Below, one piece after another: positions 10,011 to 18,378 of a stretch of 64,000 nucleotides of DNA. Below the pieces are notes generated by a model. The model was given only the letters and a program-made list of their open reading frames with translations. It was not told where the DNA came from and did not search any database. The position numbers and the translations under genes were made by a program. Origin of the DNA: Hyphomicrobium sp. (GTDB taxonomy: Bacteria; Pseudomonadota; Alphaproteobacteria; Rhizobiales; Hyphomicrobiaceae); NCBI GenBank assembly GCA_016793445.1, contig JAEUME010000001.1, forward strand, positions 372,001 through 436,000, given 5' to 3'. The stretch's first letter is position 1. Each line of letters opens with the position of its first letter.

Positions 10011-10553
10011 ATGGCCAAGAGTCCTTCACGTCCCAAAGACGGCAGCATCAAAGCACCCGCCGAGGAATCCCACGCGGCACGCCCTGTAAGCGAAGCACGC
10101 GCGCTGGCTATTTGCGTACATCATGGCAATCGTCCCGATGAGCTTCTCGAAATTCTGCACGCGCTCCAGCACGAACTCGGGCATATCCCCGAGACGACGT
10201 TGCCGGTCATCGCCAACGCGCTGAACCTGTCGCGCGCTGAAGTCTATGGCGTTCTTACATTTTATCACGAGTTCCATCGTGCCCCGGTCGGCCGGCACGT
10301 CATCAAGATTTGCCGCGCCGAAGCCTGCCAATCCATGGGCACTGATGCATTGTGCAACCATGCCGAACACAAGCTCTCCACCAAGATTGGCGAAACGTCG
10401 AGTGATGGCAAGTTCACCATTGAAGCCGTCTATTGCCTGGGCAATTGCGCCCTCTCGCCAGCCGTTATGATCGGTGAGAATCTTTATGGTAAGGTCGATG
10501 CCAAGCGCTTCGACGAGATCGTCGGCTCTCTCGACAAGGAGACCGTGCAATGA
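10011..10553 (+). CDS. fdsG: NAD-dependent formate dehydrogenase gamma subunit (NuoE-like)
   Basis: 180 residues, thioredoxin-like [2Fe-2S] ferredoxin of the NuoE/HoxE family. The four cluster ligands are visible: C101-x4-C106 (CRAEAC) and C142-x3-C146 (CLGNC). The helical N-terminal part (about 30-95) carries the family's HHGNRPDELLEILHALQHELGHIP pattern in pieces. In soluble Mo-containing formate dehydrogenases this subunit sits beside the flavin subunit and helps pass electrons from formate to NAD+. First gene of the fdsGBA-fdhD-fdsD operon; its stop overlaps the fdsB start (ATGA). Confidence 0.95.
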   Translation: MAKSPSRPKDGSIKAPAEESHAARPVSEARALAICVHHGNRPDELLEILHALQHELGHIPETTLPVIANALNLSRAEVYGVLTFYHEFHRAPVGRHVIKICRAEACQSMGTDALCNHAEHKLSTKIGETSSDGKFTIEAVYCLGNCALSPAVMIGENLYGKVDAKRFDEIVGSLDKETVQ

Positions 10554-12112
10554 TCACCGTTTACGTCCCACGCGACGCCGCGGCCCTTTCGGTCGGCGCT
10601 GACGAGGTTGCCGCCGCGATCGCGACCGAGGCCGTCAAGCAGAAGAAGGATGTCAAGATCGTTCGCAACGGCTCGCGCGGCATGCTGTTTCTGGAACCGC
10701 TGGTCGAAGTCGAAACTCCCAACGGCCGCATCGCATACGGTCCCGTGAGCCCGAGCGACGTCGCCGATCTCTTCAAAGCCAATTTCCTTGAAGGCGGCGC
10801 GCACAAGCACTATCGCGGCGCCACAAAAGAGATCCCGTATTTCAAGATGCAGGAGCGGCTGACCTTCGCGCGGTGCGGCATCACCGATCCGCTCTCCATC
10901 GAGGATTACCGCAAGCATGGCGGCTTTGACGGTCTCCTCAAAGCCATCGCCATGAAGCCCATCGATATCGTGACGGAAGTCACGGCGTCGGGCTTGCGCG
11001 GACGCGGCGGCGCGGGCTTTCCCACCGGCATCAAGTGGAAGACGGTGCACGATCTGGCGGCCGATCAGAAGTACGTGGCCTGCAATGCGGACGAAGGCGA
11101 CAGCGGTACATTCGCAGACCGCATGCTGATGGAAGGCGACCCCTTCTGTCTCATCGAAGGCATGACCATCGCTGCGATCGCAGGTGGCGCGACAAAGGGA
11201 TATATCTACGTTCGCTCCGAGTATCCCCATGCCATCAATGCACTCAAGGAGGCGATCGAGATCGCCAAGAAGGCGAATTTCCTGGGAACGAACATCCAGG
11301 GTTCTGGCTACAGCTTCGACCTGTTCGTGCGCCGGGGCGCGGGCGCGTATATCTGCGGAGAGGAAACCTCGATGCTGGAAAGCATCGAAGGCAAGCGCGG
11401 GCTTGTCCGCTACAAGCCGCCGATCCCCGCCATCGAAGGCCTGTTCGGCAAGCCTACCATCATTAACAATGTCATGAGCTTTGCCGCCGTCCCCATCATT
11501 ATCGCGAAGGGCGGTGAGTTCTATAAGAATTACGGCGTTGGCCGTTCGCGTGGCACGCTCGCATTCCAGCTCGCCGGCAACATCAAACAAGGCGGGCTTG
11601 TCGAAAAGGCATTCGGCGTCACAACGCGTGAGCTGATCGAGAAGTGGGGCGGAGGTACCGCCTCGGGCCGTCCGGTGCGTGCGGTGCAGGTTGGAGGCCC
11701 GCTGGGTGCCTACCTCACAGTTGAAAAGCTCGACGTGCCCATGGATTACGAGGAGTTCGTTAAAATCGACGCCATGGTCGGCCATGGCGGGCTCGTCGTG
11801 TTCGACGACACCGTCGACATGGCCAAGATGGCGCGTTTTGCCATGGAATTTTGTGCCATCGAAAGCTGCGGGAAGTGCACGCCCTGCCGTATCGGCTCCC
11901 AGCGCGGTGTCGAGGTGATCGACAAGATCATCGCCGGGACTGACCGCACAAAGAATTTAGAACTGCTCGAAGATCTGTGTGTTACGATGACAGATGGATC
12001 ACTTTGCGCCATGGGCGGGCTGACGCCGATGCCCGTCATGAGCGCGCTGAAAGGCTTCCCGGACGATTTCCACCGGGCACCGAAACAGCCCGTCGCAGAA
12101 GCCGCCGAATAA
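10550..12112 (+). CDS. fdsB: NAD-dependent formate dehydrogenase beta subunit (NuoF-like, FMN/NADH site)
   Basis: 520 residues, cytoplasmic. A short thioredoxin-like N-terminal region precedes the NuoF core with the FMN/NADH-binding glycine-rich stretch (GLRGRGGAGFPTGIKW) and CNADEGDSGTFADR, then a SLBB-type region and the C-terminal 4Fe-4S motif CGKCTPCRIGSQRG. It transfers electrons from the iron-sulfur chain to NAD+. Overlaps fdsG by 4 bases and is 33 bases before fdsA, consistent with one transcript. Length is typical of FdsB proteins, which are longer than NuoF because of the N-terminal ferredoxin-like part. Confidence 0.96.
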   Translation: MITVYVPRDAAALSVGADEVAAAIATEAVKQKKDVKIVRNGSRGMLFLEPLVEVETPNGRIAYGPVSPSDVADLFKANFLEGGAHKHYRGATKEIPYFKMQERLTFARCGITDPLSIEDYRKHGGFDGLLKAIAMKPIDIVTEVTASGLRGRGGAGFPTGIKWKTVHDLAADQKYVACNADEGDSGTFADRMLMEGDPFCLIEGMTIAAIAGGATKGYIYVRSEYPHAINALKEAIEIAKKANFLGTNIQGSGYSFDLFVRRGAGAYICGEETSMLESIEGKRGLVRYKPPIPAIEGLFGKPTIINNVMSFAAVPIIIAKGGEFYKNYGVGRSRGTLAFQLAGNIKQGGLVEKAFGVTTRELIEKWGGGTASGRPVRAVQVGGPLGAYLTVEKLDVPMDYEEFVKIDAMVGHGGLVVFDDTVDMAKMARFAMEFCAIESCGKCTPCRIGSQRGVEVIDKIIAGTDRTKNLELLEDLCVTMTDGSLCAMGGLTPMPVMSALKGFPDDFHRAPKQPVAEAAE

Positions 12113-12145
12113 CTGGTTCATCGCAAGACTGCGAGGATAAATACC

Positions 12146-15052
12146 ATGAACACCCACGTGAAGCCGATGACGCTCATCAAGGAGATCGACTACGGCACGC
12201 CGCACGTCGAATCCCATACCATGGTGACGCTCGAAATCGACGGCCGTGAAATCACGGTGCCTGAAGGCACCTCGATCATGAACGCGGCCATGCAGCTCGG
12301 CGTCCAGGTGCCCAAGCTCTGCGCCAGCGACAACCTCGAGCCGTTCGGATCCTGCCGTCTTTGCCTCGTCGAGATCGAGGGCCGCAAGGGAACGCCGGCT
12401 TCCTGCACCACGCCTGTTGCGCCCGGCATCAAGGTGACCACGCAGAACCAGCGCCTCGCAAAACTGCGCAAGGGCGTGATGGAGTTGTACATCTCCGACC
12501 ACCCGCTCGACTGCTTGACGTGCGCGGCCAACGGCGATTGCGAACTGCAGGACATGGCCGGCGCGGTGGGCCTGCGCGAGGTGCGCTATGGCTTCGACGG
12601 CGAGAACCACGTCTTTGCCAAACGCCCCGATGGCAGCGTGAACGACCTGTTCAAGGCGAAGGACACCTCCAACCCCTATTTCACCTTTGACCCCTCCAAG
12701 TGCATCGTGTGCTCGCGCTGCGTGCGCGCTTGCGAGGAAGTCCAGGGTACGTTCGCGCTCACCATCGACGGACGCGGTTTTGCCTCGCACGTCTCGGCGG
12801 GCATGGATGAAGAATTCCTCGCTTCCGAATGCGTCTCGTGCGGCGCCTGCGTGCAAGCGTGCCCGACCGCGACGCTGATCGAGAGCTCGGTCATCGAGCA
12901 GGGTCAGCCCGAGCATTCCATCGTAACCACTTGCGCCTACTGCGGCGTCGGCTGTGCGTTCAAGGCCGAGATGCAGGGCGAAGAGGTCGTGCGCATGGTC
13001 CCCTACAAGGACGGCGGCGCCAACGAGGGCCATTCCTGCGTCAAGGGCCGCTTCGCGTTCGGTTACGCCACCCATAAGGACCGCGTGCTGACGCCCATGG
13101 TGCGCGAGAAGATCTCCGATCCCTGGCAGGTCGTGTCGTGGGACGAGGCGATCTCGTTCGCCGCCAGCCGCTTCAAGGCGACACAGGAGAAGTACGGCAA
13201 GGGTTCGATCGGCGGCATCACCTCCTCACGCACCACCAACGAGGAAGTCTACGTGGTCCAGCGCATGATCCGCGCGGCTTTCAACACCAACAACATCGAT
13301 ACCTGCGCACGCGTCTGCCACTCGCCCACCGGCTACGGACTGAAGCAGACATTCGGTGAATCGGCCGGCACGCAGGATTTCAAGAGCGTCGACAAGGCCG
13401 ATGTCATCATGGTCATCGGCGCCAACCCGACCGATGCCCATCCGGTGTTCGGTTCGCGCATGAAAAAGCGCATCCGCGAGGGCGCCAAGCTGATCGTCAT
13501 CGATCCGCGCCGCATCGACATGGTCAAGAGCCCGCATGTCAAAGCGCACTACCACCTCCAGCTCCGCCCCTCCACCAACGTCGCGATCATGAACGCGATC
13601 GGTCATGTCATCGCGAGCGAAAACCTGATCGACCGCAAGTTCGTGGCACGCCGCTGTGAGAAGGGCGACTTCTTCCGTTGGGAGGAGTTCATCAAGCGGC
13701 CGGAGAATTCTCCGGAGGCTCTGGAAGAGATCACCGGCGTTCCTGCTCAGGACGTGCGCGAAGCCGCGCGCCTCTATGCTACGGGCGGCAACGCGGCCAT
13801 CTACTACGGCCTGGGTGTCACCGAGCATTCGCAGGGCTCCACGATGGTCATGGCCCTGGCCAATATCGCCATGGCGACCGGCAACATCGGCCGCGAAGGC
13901 GTCGGCGTCAATCCGCTGCGCGGCCAGAACAACGTGCAGGGCTCGTGCGATATGGGCTCGTTCCCCCATGAGTTCCCCGGCTACCGCCACGTCTCCAATA
14001 ACGAGACGCGCAGAATGTTCGAGAAGGAATGGGGGATCGCGCTCGACCCCGAGCCGGGTCTGCGTATTCCTAATATGTTCGATGCGGCACTCGACGGCTC
14101 GTTCCGGGGAATATTCGTTCAAGGCGAGGACATCGCCCAGTCCGACCCCAACACGCACCATGTCGAGCGCGCGCTTTCAGCGATGGACATCGTCGTCGTT
14201 CAGGATCTCTTCCTCAACGAGACGGCGGCTTTCGCCCATGTCTTCCTGCCGGGAACGTCTTTCCTCGAAAAGGACGGCACCTTTACGAACGCAGAGCGCC
14301 GCATCAATCGTGTGCGTCCTGTCATGCGCGAAAAGCAGGGAATGTCGGAATGGGAAGTCGTGTGCCGGATCGCCACCGAGATGGGCTATCCGATGCAGTA
14401 CAAGAACTCTGCCGAAATCATGGACGAGATCGCGCGACTGACGCCGACCTTCCAGGGCGTGTCGTTTGACAGGCTCGACGAGAAGGGCTCGCTGCAGTGG
14501 CCGGTGGACGACGCGACGCCCGATGGCATGCCCATCATGCACGTCGAGGAATTCACGCGCGGCAAGGGCCGTTTCATGCTGACGAGCTTTGTGCCGACAG
14601 CAGAGCGCACCAACCGCAACTTCCCGCTGGTGCTCACTACGGGCCGTATCCTGGCGCAGTATAACGTCGGCGCTCAGACGCGGCGCACGGCGAACGTGGC
14701 CTGGCACCCCGAGGACGTGCTCGAGATCCATCCGCACGACGCGGAGGTGCGCGGCATCAGCGAGGGCCAGACAGTCTCGCTGGCAAGCCGCGTGGGCGCC
14801 ACCACGCTGCGGGCCAAGATCTCCGATCGTATGCCGCAAGGCGTCGTCTACACCACGTTCCACCATCCGTTGACAGGCGCCAACGTCATCACCACGGATA
14901 ACTCGGACTGGGCCACCAACTGCCCGGAATACAAGGTCACGGCGGTGCAGGTAAGACTGAGCAACCATCCGTCCGATTGGCAGGAGGATCATGTGTCGCG
15001 TAACACCACCAACCGGCGCATTGGCACCGAGGTCATGGAGCCGGCCGAGTAG
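12146..15052 (+). CDS. fdsA: NAD-dependent formate dehydrogenase alpha subunit, molybdenum catalytic subunit
   Basis: 968 residues. N-terminal NuoG-like [2Fe-2S] domain (CASDNLEPFGSCRLC ... C), a His/Cys cluster segment (DHPLDCLTCAANGDCELQ), two ferredoxin-type 4Fe-4S motifs (CIVCSRCVRAC and CVSCGACVQAC), then the molybdopterin oxidoreductase region starting with a further 4Fe-4S motif (CAYCGVGC). The Mo ligand is Cys391 in ARVCHSPTGYG, so it is a cysteine and not a selenocysteine enzyme. The C-terminal dinucleotide-binding domain is complete. Oxidises formate to CO2 with bis-MGD cofactor in the cytoplasm; no Tat signal is present, as expected for the soluble Fds type. Confidence 0.97.
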   Translation: MNTHVKPMTLIKEIDYGTPHVESHTMVTLEIDGREITVPEGTSIMNAAMQLGVQVPKLCASDNLEPFGSCRLCLVEIEGRKGTPASCTTPVAPGIKVTTQNQRLAKLRKGVMELYISDHPLDCLTCAANGDCELQDMAGAVGLREVRYGFDGENHVFAKRPDGSVNDLFKAKDTSNPYFTFDPSKCIVCSRCVRACEEVQGTFALTIDGRGFASHVSAGMDEEFLASECVSCGACVQACPTATLIESSVIEQGQPEHSIVTTCAYCGVGCAFKAEMQGEEVVRMVPYKDGGANEGHSCVKGRFAFGYATHKDRVLTPMVREKISDPWQVVSWDEAISFAASRFKATQEKYGKGSIGGITSSRTTNEEVYVVQRMIRAAFNTNNIDTCARVCHSPTGYGLKQTFGESAGTQDFKSVDKADVIMVIGANPTDAHPVFGSRMKKRIREGAKLIVIDPRRIDMVKSPHVKAHYHLQLRPSTNVAIMNAIGHVIASENLIDRKFVARRCEKGDFFRWEEFIKRPENSPEALEEITGVPAQDVREAARLYATGGNAAIYYGLGVTEHSQGSTMVMALANIAMATGNIGREGVGVNPLRGQNNVQGSCDMGSFPHEFPGYRHVSNNETRRMFEKEWGIALDPEPGLRIPNMFDAALDGSFRGIFVQGEDIAQSDPNTHHVERALSAMDIVVVQDLFLNETAAFAHVFLPGTSFLEKDGTFTNAERRINRVRPVMREKQGMSEWEVVCRIATEMGYPMQYKNSAEIMDEIARLTPTFQGVSFDRLDEKGSLQWPVDDATPDGMPIMHVEEFTRGKGRFMLTSFVPTAERTNRNFPLVLTTGRILAQYNVGAQTRRTANVAWHPEDVLEIHPHDAEVRGISEGQTVSLASRVGATTLRAKISDRMPQGVVYTTFHHPLTGANVITTDNSDWATNCPEYKVTAVQVRLSNHPSDWQEDHVSRNTTNRRIGTEVMEPAE

Positions 15053-15073
15053 CCCTTGGCCGGATCTTAAGCG

Positions 15074-15895
15074 ATGAACCTCATGGGCAAGCCGGCCGCA
15101 AGCGAAACGAGCATCGTCAAAACGTGCTCGCGTATCGCCGAAGGCGTCGCCCATGAGGCTGACGGTCATGTACGGGACATTGCCTGGGCCCTGCCCGAGG
15201 AAGTTCCCGTTGCCGTGCAGATCAACTCGGAAAGCTTCACAGTCATGATGGCGACGCCCGCGGACATCCGCGACTTCGCCGTGGGTATGATGCTGTCCGA
15301 AGGGATCGTGAAAGACGCCGGGGACATCCGCGGCGTGCTGGTCATGCCGGTGGAGAACGGCATCACCGCCGACGTCGCCATCGCTGCGTCCGCACTTGAC
15401 CCCGCACGTCTCAGCCGGCGCTCCATCGAAGGGCGCACGGGCTGCGGGCTGTGTGGTGTTGAGGACATCGCCTCGGCCTTGAAGCCCTTGCCGCATCTTG
15501 AAAACCCTATCGCGCCCTCTTCTGCTGCCGTGTTGAAGGCGGCGCGGGCCTTGCCCAGCCTTCAGCCCATGAATCTCGTCAACCGTTCGGTCCATGCGGC
15601 TGCCTGGGTCTCGCCAGATGGCGATGTGCTGGTTGTGCGCGAGGACGTGGGCCGTCACAACGCGCTCGATAAGCTCATCGGCGCGCTTGCGCTCGCGCGC
15701 ACGGATACACGCTGCGGCTTCGTGCTGATGACGAGCCGTTGCAGTTTCGAGCTTGTGCAAAAGTGCGTCCTGGCCGGCATCGGCGCACTTGTTACCGTCT
15801 CGGCCCCAACCACGCTTGCGCTTGATCTTGCGCGCGCGTCTGGGCTCTATCTGGCCGCCCTCGGCCGCGACGAGGCTGTGGTCTTCAACCCCTGA
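15074..15895 (+). CDS. fdhD: Formate dehydrogenase accessory sulfurtransferase FdhD (FdsC)
   Basis: 273 residues with the conserved CGLCG motif (in GRTGCGLCGVED) that carries sulfur, and the REDVGRHNALDK motif. FdhD/FdsC proteins bind bis-MGD and transfer sulfur from a cysteine desulfurase to the molybdenum centre of formate dehydrogenases, protecting and sulfurating the cofactor before insertion. It begins 21 bases after fdsA and precedes fdsD, the canonical fdsGBACD order, which fixes its partner as FdsA. Confidence 0.96.
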   Translation: MNLMGKPAASETSIVKTCSRIAEGVAHEADGHVRDIAWALPEEVPVAVQINSESFTVMMATPADIRDFAVGMMLSEGIVKDAGDIRGVLVMPVENGITADVAIAASALDPARLSRRSIEGRTGCGLCGVEDIASALKPLPHLENPIAPSSAAVLKAARALPSLQPMNLVNRSVHAAAWVSPDGDVLVVREDVGRHNALDKLIGALALARTDTRCGFVLMTSRCSFELVQKCVLAGIGALVTVSAPTTLALDLARASGLYLAALGRDEAVVFNP

Positions 15896-15927
15896 CATCT
15901 TTCAAAGTTCTGGAGCTACACCTAGAC

Positions 15928-16221
15928 ATGGACAATCGCGATCTCGTGCGCATGGCCAATCAAATCACAGCCTACTTCGCAATTTACCCGAAAGGCGAGG
16001 CGCTGGACGGCATCAGCAAGCACATCCACCTGTCCTGGGATCCGCGCATGCGTAACCAGCTCAAGAAACTTCTCGACGAAGGTGGTGGGGGATTGGACCC
16101 GTTGTTCATTGAGGCCATGGCTGACTACTTCAAAGGACCCAAGTCTCCGGCAGCAAAGATCTCGGTGAAGGACAAGCTACCAAACAAAGGTGCAGAACCA
16201 AGCTCCACGCGCGGCACCTGA
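15928..16221 (+). CDS. fdsD: Formate dehydrogenase delta subunit
   Basis: 97 residues beginning MDNRDLVRMANQITAYFA, with IHLSWDPRMRNQL, the pattern of the small FdsD proteins. FdsD is thought to help assemble or stabilise the formate dehydrogenase and its cofactor insertion. Last gene of the operon; a strong terminator starts 37 bases downstream. Confidence 0.93.
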   Translation: MDNRDLVRMANQITAYFAIYPKGEALDGISKHIHLSWDPRMRNQLKKLLDEGGGGLDPLFIEAMADYFKGPKSPAAKISVKDKLPNKGAEPSSTRGT

Positions 16222-16257
16222 GGCCGCTGCCTTCAATATTTCCAGTTGACGCAACGT

Positions 16258-16288
16258 GACGGCCCGCCATCAAAAGGCGGGCCGTCTT
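16258..16288 (+). terminator. Rho-independent terminator of the fds operon
   Basis: Perfect 11-bp stem GACGGCCCGCC / GGCGGGCCGTC with a 7-base loop, followed by TT. It lies between fdsD and the acyl-CoA dehydrogenase start. Confidence 0.85.
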
Positions 16289-16347
16289 GCGATGGATCGC
16301 TGGCGGCTTTATGGGTTCCTGACATCCAAGACCCAGGGACGATGCTC

Positions 16348-18147
16348 ATGACGTACCAACCTCCTCTCGACGACATGCTGTTCGTACTGAATGAAATCTG
16401 CGGGGCGAACCGCATCAGCGGATTGACTGGCTTTGAGGAGGCGACACCAGACACCATCGCCGCTGTTCTGGAGCAGGCCGCGACCTTCACCAGCGAGGTG
16501 CTCGCGCCGCTGAACCGCACAGGCGACAAGGTGGGAGCGCGGCGCACGCAAAGCGGCGTTGCCACCGCTCCGGGCTGGAAAGAAGCCTACGAGCATTTCA
16601 CCTCTGGCGGGTGGAACGGCGTGATCTTTGAGCATCAGTGGGGCGGCATGGGTTTGCCGTGGATGGTGGGCGGCACGATCCAGGAAATGCTGAACTCATC
16701 CAACATGGCGTTCGCGCTCTGTCCGCTGCTTACGCAAGGTGCGATTGAAGCGATCCTGCTGAACGGTTCAGACGACATCAAGGCGACGTATCTGCCCAAG
16801 ATGGTCAGTGGACAGTGGACCGGGACCATGAACTTGACCGAACCGCAGGCAGGCTCCGACCTGGCGGCCGTGCGCACAAAGGCGGAGCGCGCCGACGGGC
16901 ATTACCAGATCACCGGCCAGAAGATCTTCATCACTTACGGCGATCACGACCTGACCGAAAATATCATACACCTCGTACTGGCACGCCTGCCCGACGCGCC
17001 CGAAGGCGTCAAAGGCATCTCGCTGTTCGTCGTGCCGAAGTTCCTCCCCGACGCGACGGGCGCCCCGGGCAAGGCCAACGATCTGCGCTGCGTCTCGCTG
17101 GAGCATAAGCTTGGCATCCACGCCAGCCCAACGGCTGTGATGTCTTTTGGCGATCACGGGGGCGCGGTTGGCTTTCTTGTGGGCGAGGAGAACCGCGGCC
17201 TCGAATACATGTTTGTGATGATGAACCAGGCGCGTCTCAGCGTCGGCATCCAGGGGCTGGGTATCGCCGAACGCGCCTATCAGCACGCACGTGCCTACGC
17301 GAACGAGCGCATCCAAGGCCGCATCGTGGGGGACCGTACGCCTGGCGCCAAACCGATTGCCTGGCATCCCGACGTCCACCGCATGTTGATGAGCATGCGC
17401 GCGCGCACGGAGGCCATGCGGTGCCTGGCCTACTGGGCCGCCAGCGCACTGGACTATGCCAATGCAGCGCCCGGCAAGGCCGAACGCAACGCCCAGCAGG
17501 CCCGTCTCGATTTCCTCATTCCCATCGTGAAGGCCTGGTGCACGGAGAGCGCCTGCGAGATCTCTTCACTGGCCGTGCAGGTTCACGGCGGCATGGGCTA
17601 CATCGAGGAAACCGGGGCAGCCCAGCATTTTCGAGACGCGCGGATTACGACGATCTATGAAGGCACCACCGGCATACAGGCCAACGATTTGATCGGCCGA
17701 AAGATGCAGCGTGACAACGGCGCAGCCGCGATCGCCGTTCTGAGCGAACTGAAGGCAATCGAAGCAGAGCTGGCCGCCGCCGCACCCAATGATCCGGTTC
17801 TCGAGAGCATCCATACGTCGGTGTCGCGCACGATCAAGACCATGGAGACCGCAGGGCGCTGGCTGCTGGAGCACAGTCGGCAGAACCCGATCGCGGCAGG
17901 CGCAGCCGCGGTCAACCTGCTGCACGTCTTTGCGATCACTATTGCAGGCACGCTGCTCGCCAAGAGCGCCCTCATCGCGGCCCGCCAGATCGCGGCCGAA
18001 GAAGGCAATGCCCAATTTTTGAAAGAGAAGATCGCTGTGGCACGCTTCTTTGCAGGCCAGATCATGCCTGAAACGGGTGCACGGATGGCCGCTGTTTTGG
18101 ATGCCGGCGACGGCGCTTTGCAGCTTTATCCGGGTGCATCTGCCTGA
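16348..18147 (+). CDS. Acyl-CoA dehydrogenase with C-terminal extension (DmdC-like)
   Basis: 599 residues; ATG 16348 chosen because it gives the family start MTYQPPLDDMLFVLNEI and has a GGGA Shine-Dalgarno-like stretch about 9 bases upstream (16342 is an alternative). The order N-terminal helical domain, FAD-binding middle domain (MNLTEPQAGSDLAAVRTKA), C-terminal helical domain with the catalytic glutamate in IYEGTTGIQANDLIGRK, and a C-terminal extension of about 130 residues matches long acyl-CoA dehydrogenases such as methylmercaptopropionyl-CoA dehydrogenase DmdC. Substrate cannot be told from sequence; DmdC relatives act on diverse acyl-CoAs. It stands between the fds terminator and the AcoR-like gene and could belong to the same catabolic cluster. 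Confidence 0.88.
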   Translation: MTYQPPLDDMLFVLNEICGANRISGLTGFEEATPDTIAAVLEQAATFTSEVLAPLNRTGDKVGARRTQSGVATAPGWKEAYEHFTSGGWNGVIFEHQWGGMGLPWMVGGTIQEMLNSSNMAFALCPLLTQGAIEAILLNGSDDIKATYLPKMVSGQWTGTMNLTEPQAGSDLAAVRTKAERADGHYQITGQKIFITYGDHDLTENIIHLVLARLPDAPEGVKGISLFVVPKFLPDATGAPGKANDLRCVSLEHKLGIHASPTAVMSFGDHGGAVGFLVGEENRGLEYMFVMMNQARLSVGIQGLGIAERAYQHARAYANERIQGRIVGDRTPGAKPIAWHPDVHRMLMSMRARTEAMRCLAYWAASALDYANAAPGKAERNAQQARLDFLIPIVKAWCTESACEISSLAVQVHGGMGYIEETGAAQHFRDARITTIYEGTTGIQANDLIGRKMQRDNGAAAIAVLSELKAIEAELAAAAPNDPVLESIHTSVSRTIKTMETAGRWLLEHSRQNPIAAGAAAVNLLHVFAITIAGTLLAKSALIAARQIAAEEGNAQFLKEKIAVARFFAGQIMPETGARMAAVLDAGDGALQLYPGASA

Positions 18148-18378
18148 ACGCCCTGCTTATTAAAAGCAACTCACTGCCGGCGTGTTGCATTGCAGCGCAA
18201 CGATAGATTGTAATTCATCGCGACCTGCATATGTTCCGGCAGGCCCCACCCCTAAACCAGGGAACATCGCTTGGACGAACGGTCAATAAATTCGACCTCG
18301 GTATAATCATTCGCTTGTCAAGGATGTGGCATGCTGGCACAGTCCCGCACCTAAGAATTATTTCCAGAGCTTTCAAAA

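Noticed and set aside
10484..11785. Minus-strand open frame of 433 codons over fdsG/fdsB
   Set aside because: Opposite a clear operon; His/Arg/Asp-rich composition typical of a shadow frame.
11999..13075. Minus-strand open frame of 358 codons over fdsB/fdsA
   Set aside because: Shadow of the formate dehydrogenase genes with no ribosome-binding site or domain.
14177..15898. Long minus-strand open frame (573 codons) across fdsA and fdhD
   Set aside because: It lies fully over two well-recognised genes, has no domain, and is a GC-rich shadow frame.
18331..18351. Possible sigma-54 promoter upstream of the AcoR-like gene (TGGCACAGTCCCGCAC)
   Set aside because: GG and GC are only 9 bases apart; sigma-54 promoters need 10.
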